DNA of 64,000 nt from Lasiodiplodia sp. COLG20. Taxonomy: Eukaryota > Ascomycota > Dothideomycetes > Botryosphaeriales > Botryosphaeriaceae. The stretch covers positions 1,860,001 to 1,924,000 of the forward strand of contig VNWV01000002.1 in NCBI GenBank assembly GCA_009801085.1, in the 5' to 3' direction. Within the stretch, counting starts at the first letter, position 1. Every line of letters starts with the position of its first letter. This document shows positions 43,588-54,563 of this stretch, one piece after another. Made by a program: the position numbers and the translations under genes. The notes beneath the pieces are model-generated. The model was not told where the DNA came from. It saw nothing but the letters and a program-made list of their open reading frames with translations, and made no database searches.

Positions 43588-44914
43588 TGAAGTCAAAGGA
43601 AGAAAGAAGATATATCATTCCACGTTACACTTCTTAGATGGAGGACCGTTGCATGTGCTGTGGTTGATAGAGAGAGACCGGTCGAAGCTAGTTTGCGTCA
43701 TGATACCCCTGCTAAGTAATGAAGATCGATGCCCGTTCCTGCCTCAACGTTTGGCACTCTTCCAGAACCCAGCCAACCGTCGCCCTGGAAAGTGGACACT
43801 TTCGTCGCCCGAACGCCGAACTATCTACTATTCCCACCCCTACAGGAGAGACTGAACCCTTGCTCTTCCTTTTCTTTGCCCTTCCACTCCATCCCAGCTT
43901 GTTGGATTGGCCACGGCGCAACGGGGATTCTGCGATCCTTAGAAGCTTTCCCGTGGCATTTGAATAACTGCCTAGTTGTCGTCAGCTAAGCCAGGGTTCT
44001 CCTACGTGAGAACCCACCTGGATCTGTTCTACGTGCATTCGTCTCCACTGGCCTGTTGCGACATTAATTGGAACACGTGACGTATCACCTCCGCCCTGAA
44101 GCTTCACCTCCACCTGGGTTCTTATCGAAGCTTATTCACTGGTATGGCAACTCAACTCCATGAGTGGTTGGCTGCTGGCGAGGGATGAACCTCAGCATAT
44201 TTCTCAATTAGGAAAGAGCAGCTAGACCCAGCGGAGGTGGGAGTGGAGCTGCAGGGAGGAGGTGGTACGTAACACTAGGGCGATCACATGTAGGCTGCAC
44301 TCCGAATCATCCTTTCCTCTGTTCAAAGGGGAAATGGACGTGCTGCTTGAAGAAGCGAATGTAGTTTAATTCCAGTATTTGGCAGTAATAAATAACAGAA
44401 CATTAATTTTGTGTAATATTGACACAACTTGAAGTGAATTATAAAGCACGAAAGGACACGGACACAAAGGAAATCTAGTGACCACCGACACAATTTGGGT
44501 ATACGTGGGGGGATAGACGAACCTGGCACCGGCTTCCTAATCCTGCCATTTACCTGGAGCCCACCCTAGGAGATAAGAAACACGGAAAGTAGCTTTAAGT
44601 TACCCTACTTGATACCCAAATACAATGAAAGATAAAGCAAGTGTTAGAAGTCATGGAATCAAGGAAATAGATCGAATAGTAGATTGGAGAGAAGTGGGAA
44701 AAAAAAAATGAAATCAAATGTGTTGGCCAACGAATGCAGCTGATTCCCCTCTATCTTGAAGAAACTTTTGGCTCGTCCCAGTTCCTACATTACTCCACTG
44801 AAAATGAATAAACAGCCCTCGTGAAACACCATGCTTGAGGAGACGTTGGAGATGAAGTGAAAAAAAAATAAAAAAAAATGTCGAAAAAACGCCATTGAAC
44901 CAGCGGTAATCACT
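43588..44914. other. 3' intergenic region between convergent genes, 1.3 kb
   Basis: AT-rich especially after 44330, with A runs near 44699 and 44860-44880. It holds the 3' ends of dynactin p62 and the F-box/WD gene. No gene seen. Confidence 0.55.
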
Positions 44915-47066
44915 TCACCGGCGAGCGCCAGCCAAAACCTCTACATCCTTAATGCCATAACCGAAGTCAAGTAATAGCGCCCTGCCATCTTGGCTAGTTG
45001 CCACGATTCTCCGGTAGTCACTCTTGGCGCTCAGGATCCAGCTGGTCGTCCAGTTGTCATAAACCGAAATATCCTCACCGGTTTCGTAGTCGTACACCCG
45101 TATGCTCTGATCGTAGCTACCCGAGAGCACTCGTTTGTTGGGAGTGTCGAGGAAGAGAGAACGCACCAAACCGGTGTGGCCAGTGTACTTCTTGACAACC
45201 TGTCCGGTGTTGATGTCAAACTTATAGACAGTCTGGTCATTGCCTCCAGCGAGGACGTATTTGGCATCATCGCTGAATTCGACAGCGGCAAGGCCTCGAT
45301 CGCCGCTCCTCAGTTCCTTGACAAAAGCCTTAGTCTTGATGTTCCAAAGCATTGCGGCACCGTCGCCACTAGCAGAGACAAGAAGGTCGCCACGCATCTG
45401 CACGGCGTTGACAGGACCTCGGTGGCCGCGAAGCTGCTTCAGTAGCTCGCCGGTATTGCGATCCCAAATACAGATAGAGTTGTCCTTGCTGCAGGAGATG
45501 ATGTACCTGCTGTCGAAGCACACATCAAGAACACCGGCTTCGTGGGCATTGAGACGCCACTTGGGTTCCCAAGTCTTGATATCCCAGACGATACAGGAGC
45601 TGTCCGATGACCCGGTGACGACGATCTCATCGTCAAACTGTAAGCACAAGATGCTGGCCGAGTGATAGAAGGCAGGCTGGTGGTAAATGGCATGGCCCTC
45701 GGGGGTGCCGTTGACCGAAGGGATGTTACTCTCGGTGTACTGACGCTTGATGTCCAGAGCTGGGGGGGTGTTGGGCTGTGGGCGGGCCTCGGGCCCGCCA
45801 ATCACCTTCAGGCATTTGTAAGTGTTCAAGTCCCAAACACGGATGGTGCGATCGCGAGAGCCGGTGATGATCTTGTTTTCATCGAACTGACAGCAGTATA
45901 CGCTGTCGGTGTGGCCATTGAAGTAGACAGCAGCCGGGTGCGAAGACCTCCACCGGCGCTCAATTGTCTTCCGGATCTGATACATCAACTTCCAGTCCTG
46001 GTAAGAGTGTGTGGTGCCGGTGCCAACACCACCCATTTGGAGTGGTGGAGGTTCGACGTGGATCTGTTGTTCATACTGGCGGTTGAAGACAACACGCCAC
46101 ACATGGCGGGACTGGGCGGGTTCCCTCCAGCCACGCGACACACGCTCGCAAATGGCGAGAGACGAGGCATCGAGGAACGTGAAGACGTGCTCGGACAGTT
46201 CGCGGGGGAATCGTTGGACGAAGTCTGGCAGATTGCGTTAGCATGGGTGATAATAATCTGAGCAAAATTGCAGGGGGAGAGGTACCCATCCGCGGCGGCT
46301 GTGCCACCAGCTGGCCCTGGTCATCTCCGATAACACTATCCGTTTCAGACATCTGACCACATGGTGAGACCTTGGAGCGGCTGCGGGAGTGCAGGCTGAG
46401 GTTCATGGCGTTGAGCTGATTGGCCGAATCGCGGGCGGCCTGGCCGGTGTTGTGGTCAATGTAGGGCGGGCCCAGCGACGGTGGCGGCAGAGGATTCCAG
46501 CGGTCGTTTGCAGGACCCGAGACGGCAGGGCGACGGAACTTCTTCAACGAGCGACGGGCGCTGGCCCAGCGCTTGGGACCCTGGTGTTTGCTGGAGGGGA
46601 CGGTTTGTGAGGGCTGAAGAGGAGAGGAGGAGGCGAGCGACTCGACGTCGGCGTCCGAAGGGGGATTGGCAAACGACGGCGAACGCTGTGGGCGCATGTC
46701 GACGGTAGCTTCCTGGCTGCGGCTGGGTCCGGCGGAAGGAGCGGGTGCGCTCTGGCTCTGGCTTTGGCCGCGGCGATGGATGAGGTCGCGGACGGTGCTG
46801 AGGGCGAGCTCGATGTTGTGCAGCGTCGACTGACGGCGGTGGCTTTCCTGGCGGTGGGTATCGTGCGACAGCTTTGCCTCCTTCTCAGGGCCGGCATGGT
46901 GCGCGTGGCGCCATGCAGAGGCTTCAGCCTCGACGTCGTGAGGCCCAAAGACCTGGCTCTGCGTGCGCTTGGGCGGGCGCGGGATCTGGTTGTCGGGCTC
47001 GGGGTCGGCGGCGGGATGGGCGGACTTGGGGCGGAAGGAGAGGGTGGACCGCCTGCGCTGGACCAT
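44915..47066 (-). CDS. F-box and WD40-repeat protein (SCF substrate receptor type)
   Basis: Two exons, 47066-46286 and 46224-44915, give 696 residues with a 61-base intron (CTAAC branch). The first 260 residues are Ser/Pro/Arg-rich and disordered. The F-box begins right after the splice: DFVQRFPRELSEHVFTFLD, then LAICERVSRGWREPAQ. Seven or so WD repeats run from near residue 350: VYFNGHTDSVYCCQFD, KIITGSRDRTIRVWD, IVVTGSSDSSCIVWD, LRGHRGPVNAVQM and KYTGHTGLVRSLFLD with RVLSGSYDQSIRVYD. Such proteins recruit phosphorylated substrates to SCF ubiquitin ligase. It is of the Met30/Cdc4/Pof general design, but the WD sequences do not let me assign one orthologue. The long N-terminal extension is typical for filamentous fungi. 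Confidence 0.88.
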
Positions 47067-48304
47067 GGCGTATAAGTAGTACGAGAGCTGGGGGCGGCCC
47101 GGGCTCTCGAATGAGTGACTGAGGGCGAGGTGGATGCGAAAGGAAGGAGCGCTGGAACGGGTGGTCGAAGGAACGGCGCGGAGGCGAGAGGGCGCCGGGC
47201 TCGCGGGGCCGGGCGTGGCAGGGTGGGACTGGGAGAAGGGACAGAGGGCAGCGAGCGTGAGGAGTTGGCAGGCAAGTGGTTTTATTGTGGGCGAGGGCGG
47301 TGGGTGCAGGTCGTAGTGTGATGGTGAGGAGCCGTAGGGCAAGGCCAGCCAGCGATCGCTTCCGCAGCGCTCGCACACCCCGGCCCTGGGCGCCCCCTTC
47401 CGGCCGCCACCTCTAGCCCGTCCTGCCCGCGCGAAACTCGCTACGGGGCACGTCATGCACCCGCCGGAAGCAGAGCCTTCACCAAAGCCCGCTCTTCTGT
47501 GCGCAGCACACCTGCGCGCAGCCCTCAGCCGCGCCCGCGCCACTGCCACGCCGTCCGCCGCTCACCGCCCGCCCCGACGAGCTGGCCTTCTCTCCGCCCC
47601 CATGGCCAGCCTCGGCCCGACTCGACCTGCGCAACCACGCCTTTCTGCCCGGCTCCCAGTCGCCGGCTGACGCTCAGTCGCAGGCCACCGCCTGCCCCCG
47701 GCCCCCGTGTCGTTCGCCAATCTGTGCCTGCTCTTGCCCTCAACGAGCCTGATCTGCTCAGCCTCCGCGTGGCCGGCGTGTCCGCTTTGGGCACTGCGCT
47801 GGAATGCAATCAGAGACGGGCAACGTTGCCTTTCATGGCATTCTTGCGATTAGCTGCCTGCAATTTTCCGTGGTGCTGCCTCATGACCGCTCCCTCATTT
47901 CCCGCGCTGCCCTCCCTGTCTTCCACTGGCGAGCGCCATGGGACTATCCTCTCATGGGCCCGCCCCGTCCCGATGGGGAAAGAAGCGATGCCCACCACGG
48001 TAGCACTGCACGCCAGCCCGTCTAGCTCCCAATTCGCGGGGTATGGGCTGACAAAAGATGTAAAGCCTCACTTTGACACCCCGGCCTTGGAGCCGATGTT
48101 CGGATGCGGCCAAGTCTCCACCTTGGCCCTCGATGACGCCCTTCCGATTGCACCGACCCCACAATCCTTGGAGCCAATTTGGACTGCACAATACATTCGA
48201 ACATATATACACATCAGGACAACCTTGCACTCTTCGACTTTCTTCCACCGCCACCCTCGGATGTCTTCCTCTTGCTCGCCCCTTCAGCATGTCCTAGCAC
48301 ACTG
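47067..48304. other. Intergenic, 1.2 kb; upstream region of F-box/WD gene
   Basis: GC-rich near 47067-47800, as expected for a promoter and leader, then mixed. A 321-codon plus-strand frame (47499-48464) runs across it and overlaps the 3' end of the kinase gene; its composition is Pro/Ser/Arg-biased and domain-free, so I do not call it. Confidence 0.55.
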
Positions 48305-51037
48305 TCAGCTTATCTCTCTAAACACTTCCCAATCACACACACCTTTAGTATCTGCGGGCGCAGGCCTCAAGTCTGCGAGCCTCCCCCGGCGATACAACTC
48401 GTCCCCAGCGGATACCAAGTTGTGCTTATCCAGAGCAACGAATTTAGCGTCCTGGTCATTATGAAACTGTACTTGTTCTTCCCCCATCGGATAGAGCAGC
48501 CCCCCTCTTAGCCAAGCGTGATGTTGTTGTAAGAGTTGACTGTCAGTCCGGCTGGGCTTGATTTTGAGCTCTTCTATTGCATCCTTCACCATGTCCCGGA
48601 GTTTGCGAATTGAAGGTCGCCCGTCTGCATCCCAGTCAAGGCACTGACGGAGTATGTCGGCCAGTTTATGTTCCATGTCACCCTGTAGTGGTCGAGGCTT
48701 AAACAATGGTTTTGGAATCCATTGATTTTCAACTTCGACGTCGTATTTCTGCGTGGCGGTGTTGCGGAGGAGCCAGCTGGGCTTCCAGTGCTCCAACTCC
48801 CACAAATAGACCCAGTCGAGTCCCTTGAATGATGAGTCACACTCATTACGCCTGTCTTTAATCCAATCGTCCGTTTGCAAGAGGTTGTTCTTATACAGAA
48901 GAGTCAACTTCTTCCAAATCTTTTCGCTGTCGCGCTTGGGTGGTAAGTCAGCCAAATCTCTGTCATCGCTGCTCTCATCGCTGCTCTCATCCGCTTGATA
49001 TTGTTTCCGATCACAAGCCCAAAAGCCTGGCGCTCTACCTTGCCAAAGTTCAAAGATTGTTGTGGCAATTGCGTATACATTGGTGCGGTCCGAGAGCTTA
49101 CGTGCGAAAGGCACGCCGATGGGAAGATGTTGATATTGCTCCTGAAAAAATGGGTCAGGATCCGATAGCATAGAAACTGCCACTTCGAATCATGGGGGCT
49201 TCTTACCGGTGCCATGTAACCAAACGTCCCAGCTTCAGCGTAATTTTCGGGATTATACGGATCGTCGGGATAAGCCTCAATGGCAAGCCCCATATCTCCT
49301 AGACGAGGAGTCGGATACTACATTTGATAGTACTGCTGCGTTAGCAAGGGATCTTCCGTGCTGGGGTCATTAAGCGTTCTATTATTTACCATATCCCATC
49401 TTTCCACCTTGTCTTGTGACGGCTCATCCAAGAAAATATTGCCAGGTTTGATGTCTCGGTGCACAATGGGAATCCATCCTTCCTTCCTGCCTCCTGTCTT
49501 TTCCATCTCTTCCGAAGGAGGTTCGTTCTCTTCCCCACCCCACCATCCACAGTCCAGGGCTAAGCATGCCTCCGCCAATGAAAGAAAGGCGTAGAAGATA
49601 AAATCGAGCGGAATATCATGGTTATGAGTCCGGTCCCGTTCGATCTTGGTTAGTATACCTAAATTGATGCCTTCCATGTAGGGTAGGTAGAGCCTCCATC
49701 GTCGTTGGCGGTGATTGATTCGGTGACCGCGTGAGCTTATGAGGTATGGACACGATGGCTTGATCTTCTTTAGGTGCTCTTGGATCGAAATTTCTTTTGG
49801 CAAGCCGTCGCGCCAGTTGAACGGGTTGGTCCACCCAAAGTAGTCCGTCCCCTGCCACTCCTCCTTAACGGCGACTTTCTGCGGCGCAGGTATCGTCAGA
49901 TCCAAATCCAGCAACTTTTCGCACTGTGCATTGCAGATCGCTCTCACTACGCCTGAACAACGACAATAGATGATACTGGTGGATGGCGGAAATCACTTAC
50001 ATCCAGGACCCTGTTCGTTAATTCGTCAACTTTGTGCCACAACGCCACTTTCCCAAATGCTCCCGCTCCAAGAATTCTCCGATATTCCCATTTCCCACCA
50101 CTATGATCCAACACCTCCTGGCCATCCTGCGCCTCGATCGGGGCATCTTTCATTCTCGCATAGGCGATCGCGTCCTTTATATTTTGCACACGGGGATTTC
50201 CAGACATGACATGTCCCGGACGAGGCCTGAAGTAATATGGATATTGGGCTGCCCATGAAGAATCGTCGTAGTTGCCGGTTGGATCGTTCTCGCCGTCGAT
50301 GGGTCCGTTGCGAGGCGCTTGTGGAAGGGGGATATGGGCTAGGTTGGGCCAGCGTCTGCCGGAGTTTCTCAAATCAGCGTTTTGCTGACGGAGATTGGCG
50401 AGCTGGCCTTCAAGGTCCGCGATGCGGGCGGTTTTCGCGGAGGCTGGGGCCGGCGAGTCCTTATCTGGATCACTGTCGGTTGGTTCATTTCCTGGGACCC
50501 CTTCCTCTGGAGCGTTGGCGTTTGAAGTCTGTTTCTCAGTCTCTTCTCCTTCAGTTTCCTCTTGCCCCTCGGTATCCTGCCCCTCGGTATCTTGTCCCTC
50601 GGTATCTTGTCCCTCGGTATCTTGTCCTTCCGCATCTGGTCCTTCGGTCTCTTGTTCTGCGGTCTCTTCTTCAGCCTCATCTGGGGGTGGTATGTAGTTC
50701 GTGGGATCGTTCTTGAAATCTTCTCGCAAATTTTGGTTCTTTTTACTCGGGTCACGGGCGGGCGGTATGCGATGTGGAAGGGGCCATGTGAACTCGTGTT
50801 CCTCTGCGTGATTGTATTCAAGTCTTTCGTCTTGAGTGAGTACAGTATACCATAGAAATCGAAGACAGCGGTCTCTTTCCTCTATTATCGCGTCAGAATA
50901 ATTGAAGAATCTATAGGTAGGCTTTCTATATCAGCGAACTTACCTTTGCTCCAGTCGGGTCTTTCTGTTTTTATGTGACTGTCATGTTCGTTGATGAAAC
51001 GCCCTATGCTGGTAGACAAAAGCCTTTTCTTTACCAT
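48305..51037 (-). CDS. Fungal-type serine/threonine protein kinase with EGQDT repeats and DMG motif
   Basis: Five exons, 51037-50944, 50881-50001, 49878-49390, 49317-49207 and 49141-48305, total 803 residues. The ATG at 51037 (MVKKRLLSTSIGRFINEHD) is the only good start in the first exon, but the frame is open further up to a TAG near 51170, so the start is uncertain. Residues about 80-240 are acidic with four GQDTE repeats. The kinase domain has GAGAFGKV (near 298), VAVKEEW (near 330), VHRDIKPGN (near 461), GDMGLAIE in place of DFG (near 496) and GYMAPEQYQ, then WELEHW and a terminal CLDWDADGRPS. It belongs to the large fungal kinase group with no yeast orthologue; the role is unknown. Intron 3 (49318-49389) is 72 bases and ends with an in-frame TAG, so retention gives truncation before the activation loop. 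Confidence 0.8.
50565..50640 (-). repeat. 15-base tandem repeat encoding EGQDT
   Basis: Four near-identical 15-base units (plus-strand word CCTCGGTATCTTGTC), with one or two decayed units at the right end, encode successive EGQDT in the kinase N-terminal region. Neighbouring units encode related EGPDA and EGQEE. Copy number is likely to vary between strains. Confidence 0.85.
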
Positions 51038-51872
51038 GATGATTTGCAGTTGGTGGTCGTCTAGAGGTGAGTACAGTCTGCTGATGAGGCGTGGAAGGCA
51101 TAGAGGAAACTGTCCACCAGAAGTTAAAAACCAGGTAAGTCGATTGGCATGGTCAATGACGGATCGTCTTTGCTAACGGAACGCTCTTTGTTGTGAGTTT
51201 GCCTGGAAGCATTGCTGGACATTTACGCCGGAAATGATTATCTTGAACAAAAGGACAAAGGCACTGTAGCTGACAACTGATGGGGCCAAGGTATAACGCT
51301 ATGGGTTAAGCGCACGGACATTGGCATAATCTCACAAAGCAGGAACAAATGAAGGGAGGGAAAGTCGTGGCAATTTCTTGAAGCGGCTGTCTGGACACTG
51401 TGGATGAATGGACATTGATTGCTTGCCCTTTGAATTCAGTGCCAAGCTGCGCACGATCGTCGTTTGCAGACTCCATTGTTCCGTTGCTTGCTTGGAGTGA
51501 CAGAAAGAAGTGGCGATCTCTCACGAAAGGAGTCCAGCAGACCGGCTCACCCCATAGAGAGTGCATTATTTGGGAAGCTTTCGGGCTAATGGTGGCCGAA
51601 GAAAAATTGAATTAACCACTAATAGGTCAGCGGATTTGCGAAGAGTGAGTTAAACGAAGGGAGCTGGTCCGGGAGCAGATCTGCCAGGTAGGCTTGGCAC
51701 CTATGGTGGAACGGGACCTAGCGGGCGGCATGGCGCGGCCGGGCCGACAATGATCCGCGTCATCGGCACAATCGCTCTCGTGAAATCGACAGCGCGCAAA
51801 ACTTCAACTGCGACGAGACGACCTCCCTCTTTCGACCCGACCGCTCCTCCCGTCGAACAACAATCCGCAACC
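51038..51872. promoter_or_regulatory. Divergent region, kinase / RPS7
   Basis: 835 bases upstream of two diverging genes. The kinase frame stays open up to about 51170, so this edge may include coding sequence. The RPS7 side (from about 51750) is C/T-rich before the ATG. Nothing else recognised. Confidence 0.45.
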
Positions 51873-52687
51873 ATGTCGGCCGCCCTGAACAAGATCGCTC
51901 CCAACAGCCCCTCGAGGCAGAGCCCCTCCGAGATCGAGACCAGCATTGCCAATGCTCTCTACGACCTCGAGCAGAACATCCCGGACATGAAGGCCTCTCT
52001 GCGCCCTCTCCAGTTCGTGTCCGCCCGCGAGGTAAGATGAGACCGCGCGCACCCGCGCCTCGCGACGCATTCGCACACGCACTCCGGATCTCGTCGAGCT
52101 GTGGCCAGACAAGACATATCGGAACAATTCGAAGAGGCGGTGGGCACTGGGCGGCAACATTTTGCTGACACCAGGACTCTTATAGATTGAGGTTGGCCAC
52201 GGCAGGAAGGCGGTTGTCATCTTCGTGCCCGTTCCCCTTCTCCAGGGCTGGCACAAGGTCCAGCAGCGGTAAGCACTCTCGTCCTGTCCATCACGCCTCC
52301 CGGTACTGATCACCCCGCAGCCTGACCCGCGAGCTCGAGAAGAAGTTCTCTGACCGCCACGTCCTGATCGTTGCTTCCCGCCGCATCCTTCCCCGCCCCA
52401 AGCGCTCCAACCGCTCGCGCTCCAACCAGACCCAGAAGCGTCCCCGCTCCCGCACTCTGACCGCTGTCCACGACGCCATCCTCCACGACCTCGTCTACCC
52501 CGTCGAGATCGTCGGCAAGCGCGTCCGCACCAGGGAGGACGGCTCCAAGGTCCTCAAGATCATCCTCGACGAGAAGGAGCGCGGCGGTGTCGACTACAGG
52601 CTCGACACCTACTCTGAGGTCTACAAGCGCCTCACTGGCAAGGGTGTCAACTTCGAGTTCCCCCAGAGCAACGTCTCTGAGTACTAG
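51873..52687 (+). CDS. rps7: 40S ribosomal protein S7 (eS7)
   Basis: Three exons, 51873-52031, 52186-52268 and 52321-52687, give 202 residues, the usual size. The sequence starts [20 protein letters not shown] and contains [20 protein letters not shown], then after splicing [19 protein letters not shown] and the basic stretch [20 protein letters not shown], ending FPQSNVSEY. This is the eS7 protein of the small ribosomal subunit platform. Introns are 154 and 52 bases with GTAAG donors. An in-frame upstream ATG at 51750 exists, but the extension (rich in Thr, Ser, Arg) is not part of the family and is probably leader. Confidence 0.97.
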
Positions 52688-52956
52688 AGGGTGAAGGGAG
52701 TTGATGGTCCCAGCATGCTGGATGTATGATGGAGCATCATTTCAAAAAAGGGCCGTTCTTCCGGAAAACAGGGTCTGGTTCGGATAGTCTTCTGGGAGTT
52801 CATCGCACGCCACGCCGTGCTAGGATACCAATGGTCAAAAGTTTACCACTAGGCGGTCCAAATCGTGTTTCCATGCCAAGATGTGACGAGCAAGTACTTG
52901 TGGATTTAGGCATAGCTATTATATACCCACTATAATGCCTAAGCGACGTGTTACAT

Positions 52957-53840
52957 TCACTCGCGGTCAAGCTCAGGGTAGTGTCGGTAGAGACCCATGG
53001 AGTACTTCAGGCGCCTGTCACTGGCAAGGTACTCCTTCAGACCCTTCTCTTCCTTGATACCGGCATAGAACTTCTTCAGCAGTAGAGGAAATTCGCTCTT
53101 CCGTGCCGCAAGCTCCTTGGGGAAGGCAAAGAACAGGCTGCAGACGTCAGTCATTTCACATGCACTTTGGGATGGCTGGTAGATTGTCCAGCGCACAACA
53201 GGTCACTAAGAACTTACCCATCAACAACTTGCCAGAGTGTCGTATCCGCATGAGACAGCTTATCACCGACGAGATACTTGCCCTGGCCCAACTCTTCGTT
53301 GCCCTTCAGCGTGCGCTCAAAGTAGCTGAAGAACTTTGGGATTCTGGTCTCGCGGAAGTCGTTGGCTCGCTGCTTGGCCGCATCCTTCTGGTCCTCGTAG
53401 TACAGCGACACGGCAATGGGGTGGTGCGAGTCATGGGCCTCGTTGCTCAGGTCGAGGGCGGTCAGCATGTGCTGGTTGGCGTGCAGGGCGTCGGCCTCGT
53501 CGGCGGGCGCCAGGCCGAGCTTGGCGGCGAGGTACTGGACGATGTTGGGCGTCTGCGAGATGACCAGGGCCTTGCCGTCCCTGCCGGCGCCCGGCACGCG
53601 CAGCGCGGGCGGCGCGAAGGCGGGCGGGTTGCCGTCGGCGTCGCCGGTGCTGGTGGCCGAGCACGCCGCCAGCACGCGCGCGTAGCCCTCGTCGCCCTTC
53701 TCCTTGGCCACATCGCTGTACGGCGCGCCCGCCGCCTCGAGCACCAGCCGGATGTACTCGCCCCGGCCGGGGATGCTCGGGTGGTAGAGCAGCTCGTAGG
53801 TCGGCTGCGTGCGCTGACGCTTGGCTTCCGGCGCGGACAT
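52957..53840 (-). CDS. Glutathione S-transferase (sigma/alpha-like N domain)
   Basis: Two exons, 53840-53218 and 53137-52957, give 267 residues. The start MSAPEAKRQRTQPTYELLYH is followed by PSIPGRGEYIRLVLEAAG, the thioredoxin-fold start used by GSTs of the sigma/alpha/mu shape, then VISQTPNIVQYLAAKLGL (cis-Pro-like and Ser/Gln glutathione site) and the C domain FSYFERTLKGN, KYLVGDKLSHADTTLWQVVDG (N-capping box) and LYRHYPELD. An insert of about 20 residues (CSATSTGDADGNPPAF) lies inside the N domain. An upstream in-frame methionine at 54200 would add about 120 residues; I prefer the start that begins just before the conserved fold. Bases 53440-53800 are very GC-rich. It is not closely similar to the GSTs at 5-7 kb. 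Function is likely detoxification; substrate unknown. Confidence 0.88.
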
Positions 53841-54563
53841 TGCGGGTGCGGCGGGGTTGTGTCGGCGGCGAGAGCACGCGGAGGAGGATGTGAAGGCGCG
53901 AGTGAAGCTGGGGTATGCAGCAATGAAGCTTGAGAATGTGTTTGGAGAGCAATTGGCCTTGCGGACAGTCGTGGTAGGGAGGAAAATGCAAGGATGCGCG
54001 GAATGGAGGGGCGGCTTTGTACTTGCAGGATAGGACGAGACGGTGACAGGTGATTCCGGAGTGGGGACGGTTATATTTACACGGCGTGACGTCAAGCGGG
54101 CGGATTTCAGAGACGTTGCGTTCCGTCCCGAGTGGGACAGGACGCGATGGAGCATGCTGTGGGCTGGGGGCGGCGGGGACAGAGAGCTCTCTACCCACAC
54201 GGCGCTGACTGAGCGGGTAGGGCTTACACACGGGGGGCAGGCCAGCGCTGGAGGGCTGCAGCCTGTGGCCCCGCACCGGTGACAGCTCAGCTGGCGTTGG
54301 CCTTGCGAATGTCATGGAATAATTAGACAGTTGTGGGTGCTCCAGACACGATCCCCGGGCCGTGAGTCGCGGGGCTTGCGGTGGTGCTGTGATTTACAGT
54401 CTTAGCGCTCCCACGGACGGCTCCTGCGCGCGCGTCGTTTCACCCAACTCTGGAAATTCAATTAAGCTTGTCAACCTAGCCACTTCCCGACCCAACACAC
54501 CACCATCGCTCACCCGCTACCGCGCGCCCGCGAGTGTCAGCCTTCACGGCTCCAGCCGCCAGC
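53841..54563. promoter_or_regulatory. Divergent promoter region GST / CCCH protein
   Basis: 723 bases between the two starts. Both sides are open for stretches in the neighbouring genes' frames but show no conserved protein features. No defined binding site recognised. Confidence 0.45.

Noticed and set aside
47499..48464. 321-codon plus-strand frame between the F-box and kinase genes
   Set aside because: No domain, composition biased, overlaps the kinase 3' end, no start context or splice logic.
49318..49320. In-frame TAG inside the kinase domain, first read as a pseudogene signal
   Set aside because: A GTAAAT donor at 49389, a GCTAAC branch and the TAG itself as acceptor define a normal 72-base intron, and removal restores the conserved sequence before DMG.
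49879..50000. Frame break between the kinase exons around 49950-50000
   Set aside because: Using the acceptor CCGCAG next to AAAGTCGCC instead of TTCAG at 49953 gives an in-phase 122-base intron and the normal VLD-KVAVKEE motif.
53841..54200. Longer N terminus for the GST from an upstream methionine at 54200
   Set aside because: The extension lacks conservation signs; the fold begins right after the internal start. A mitochondrial form cannot be fully excluded.
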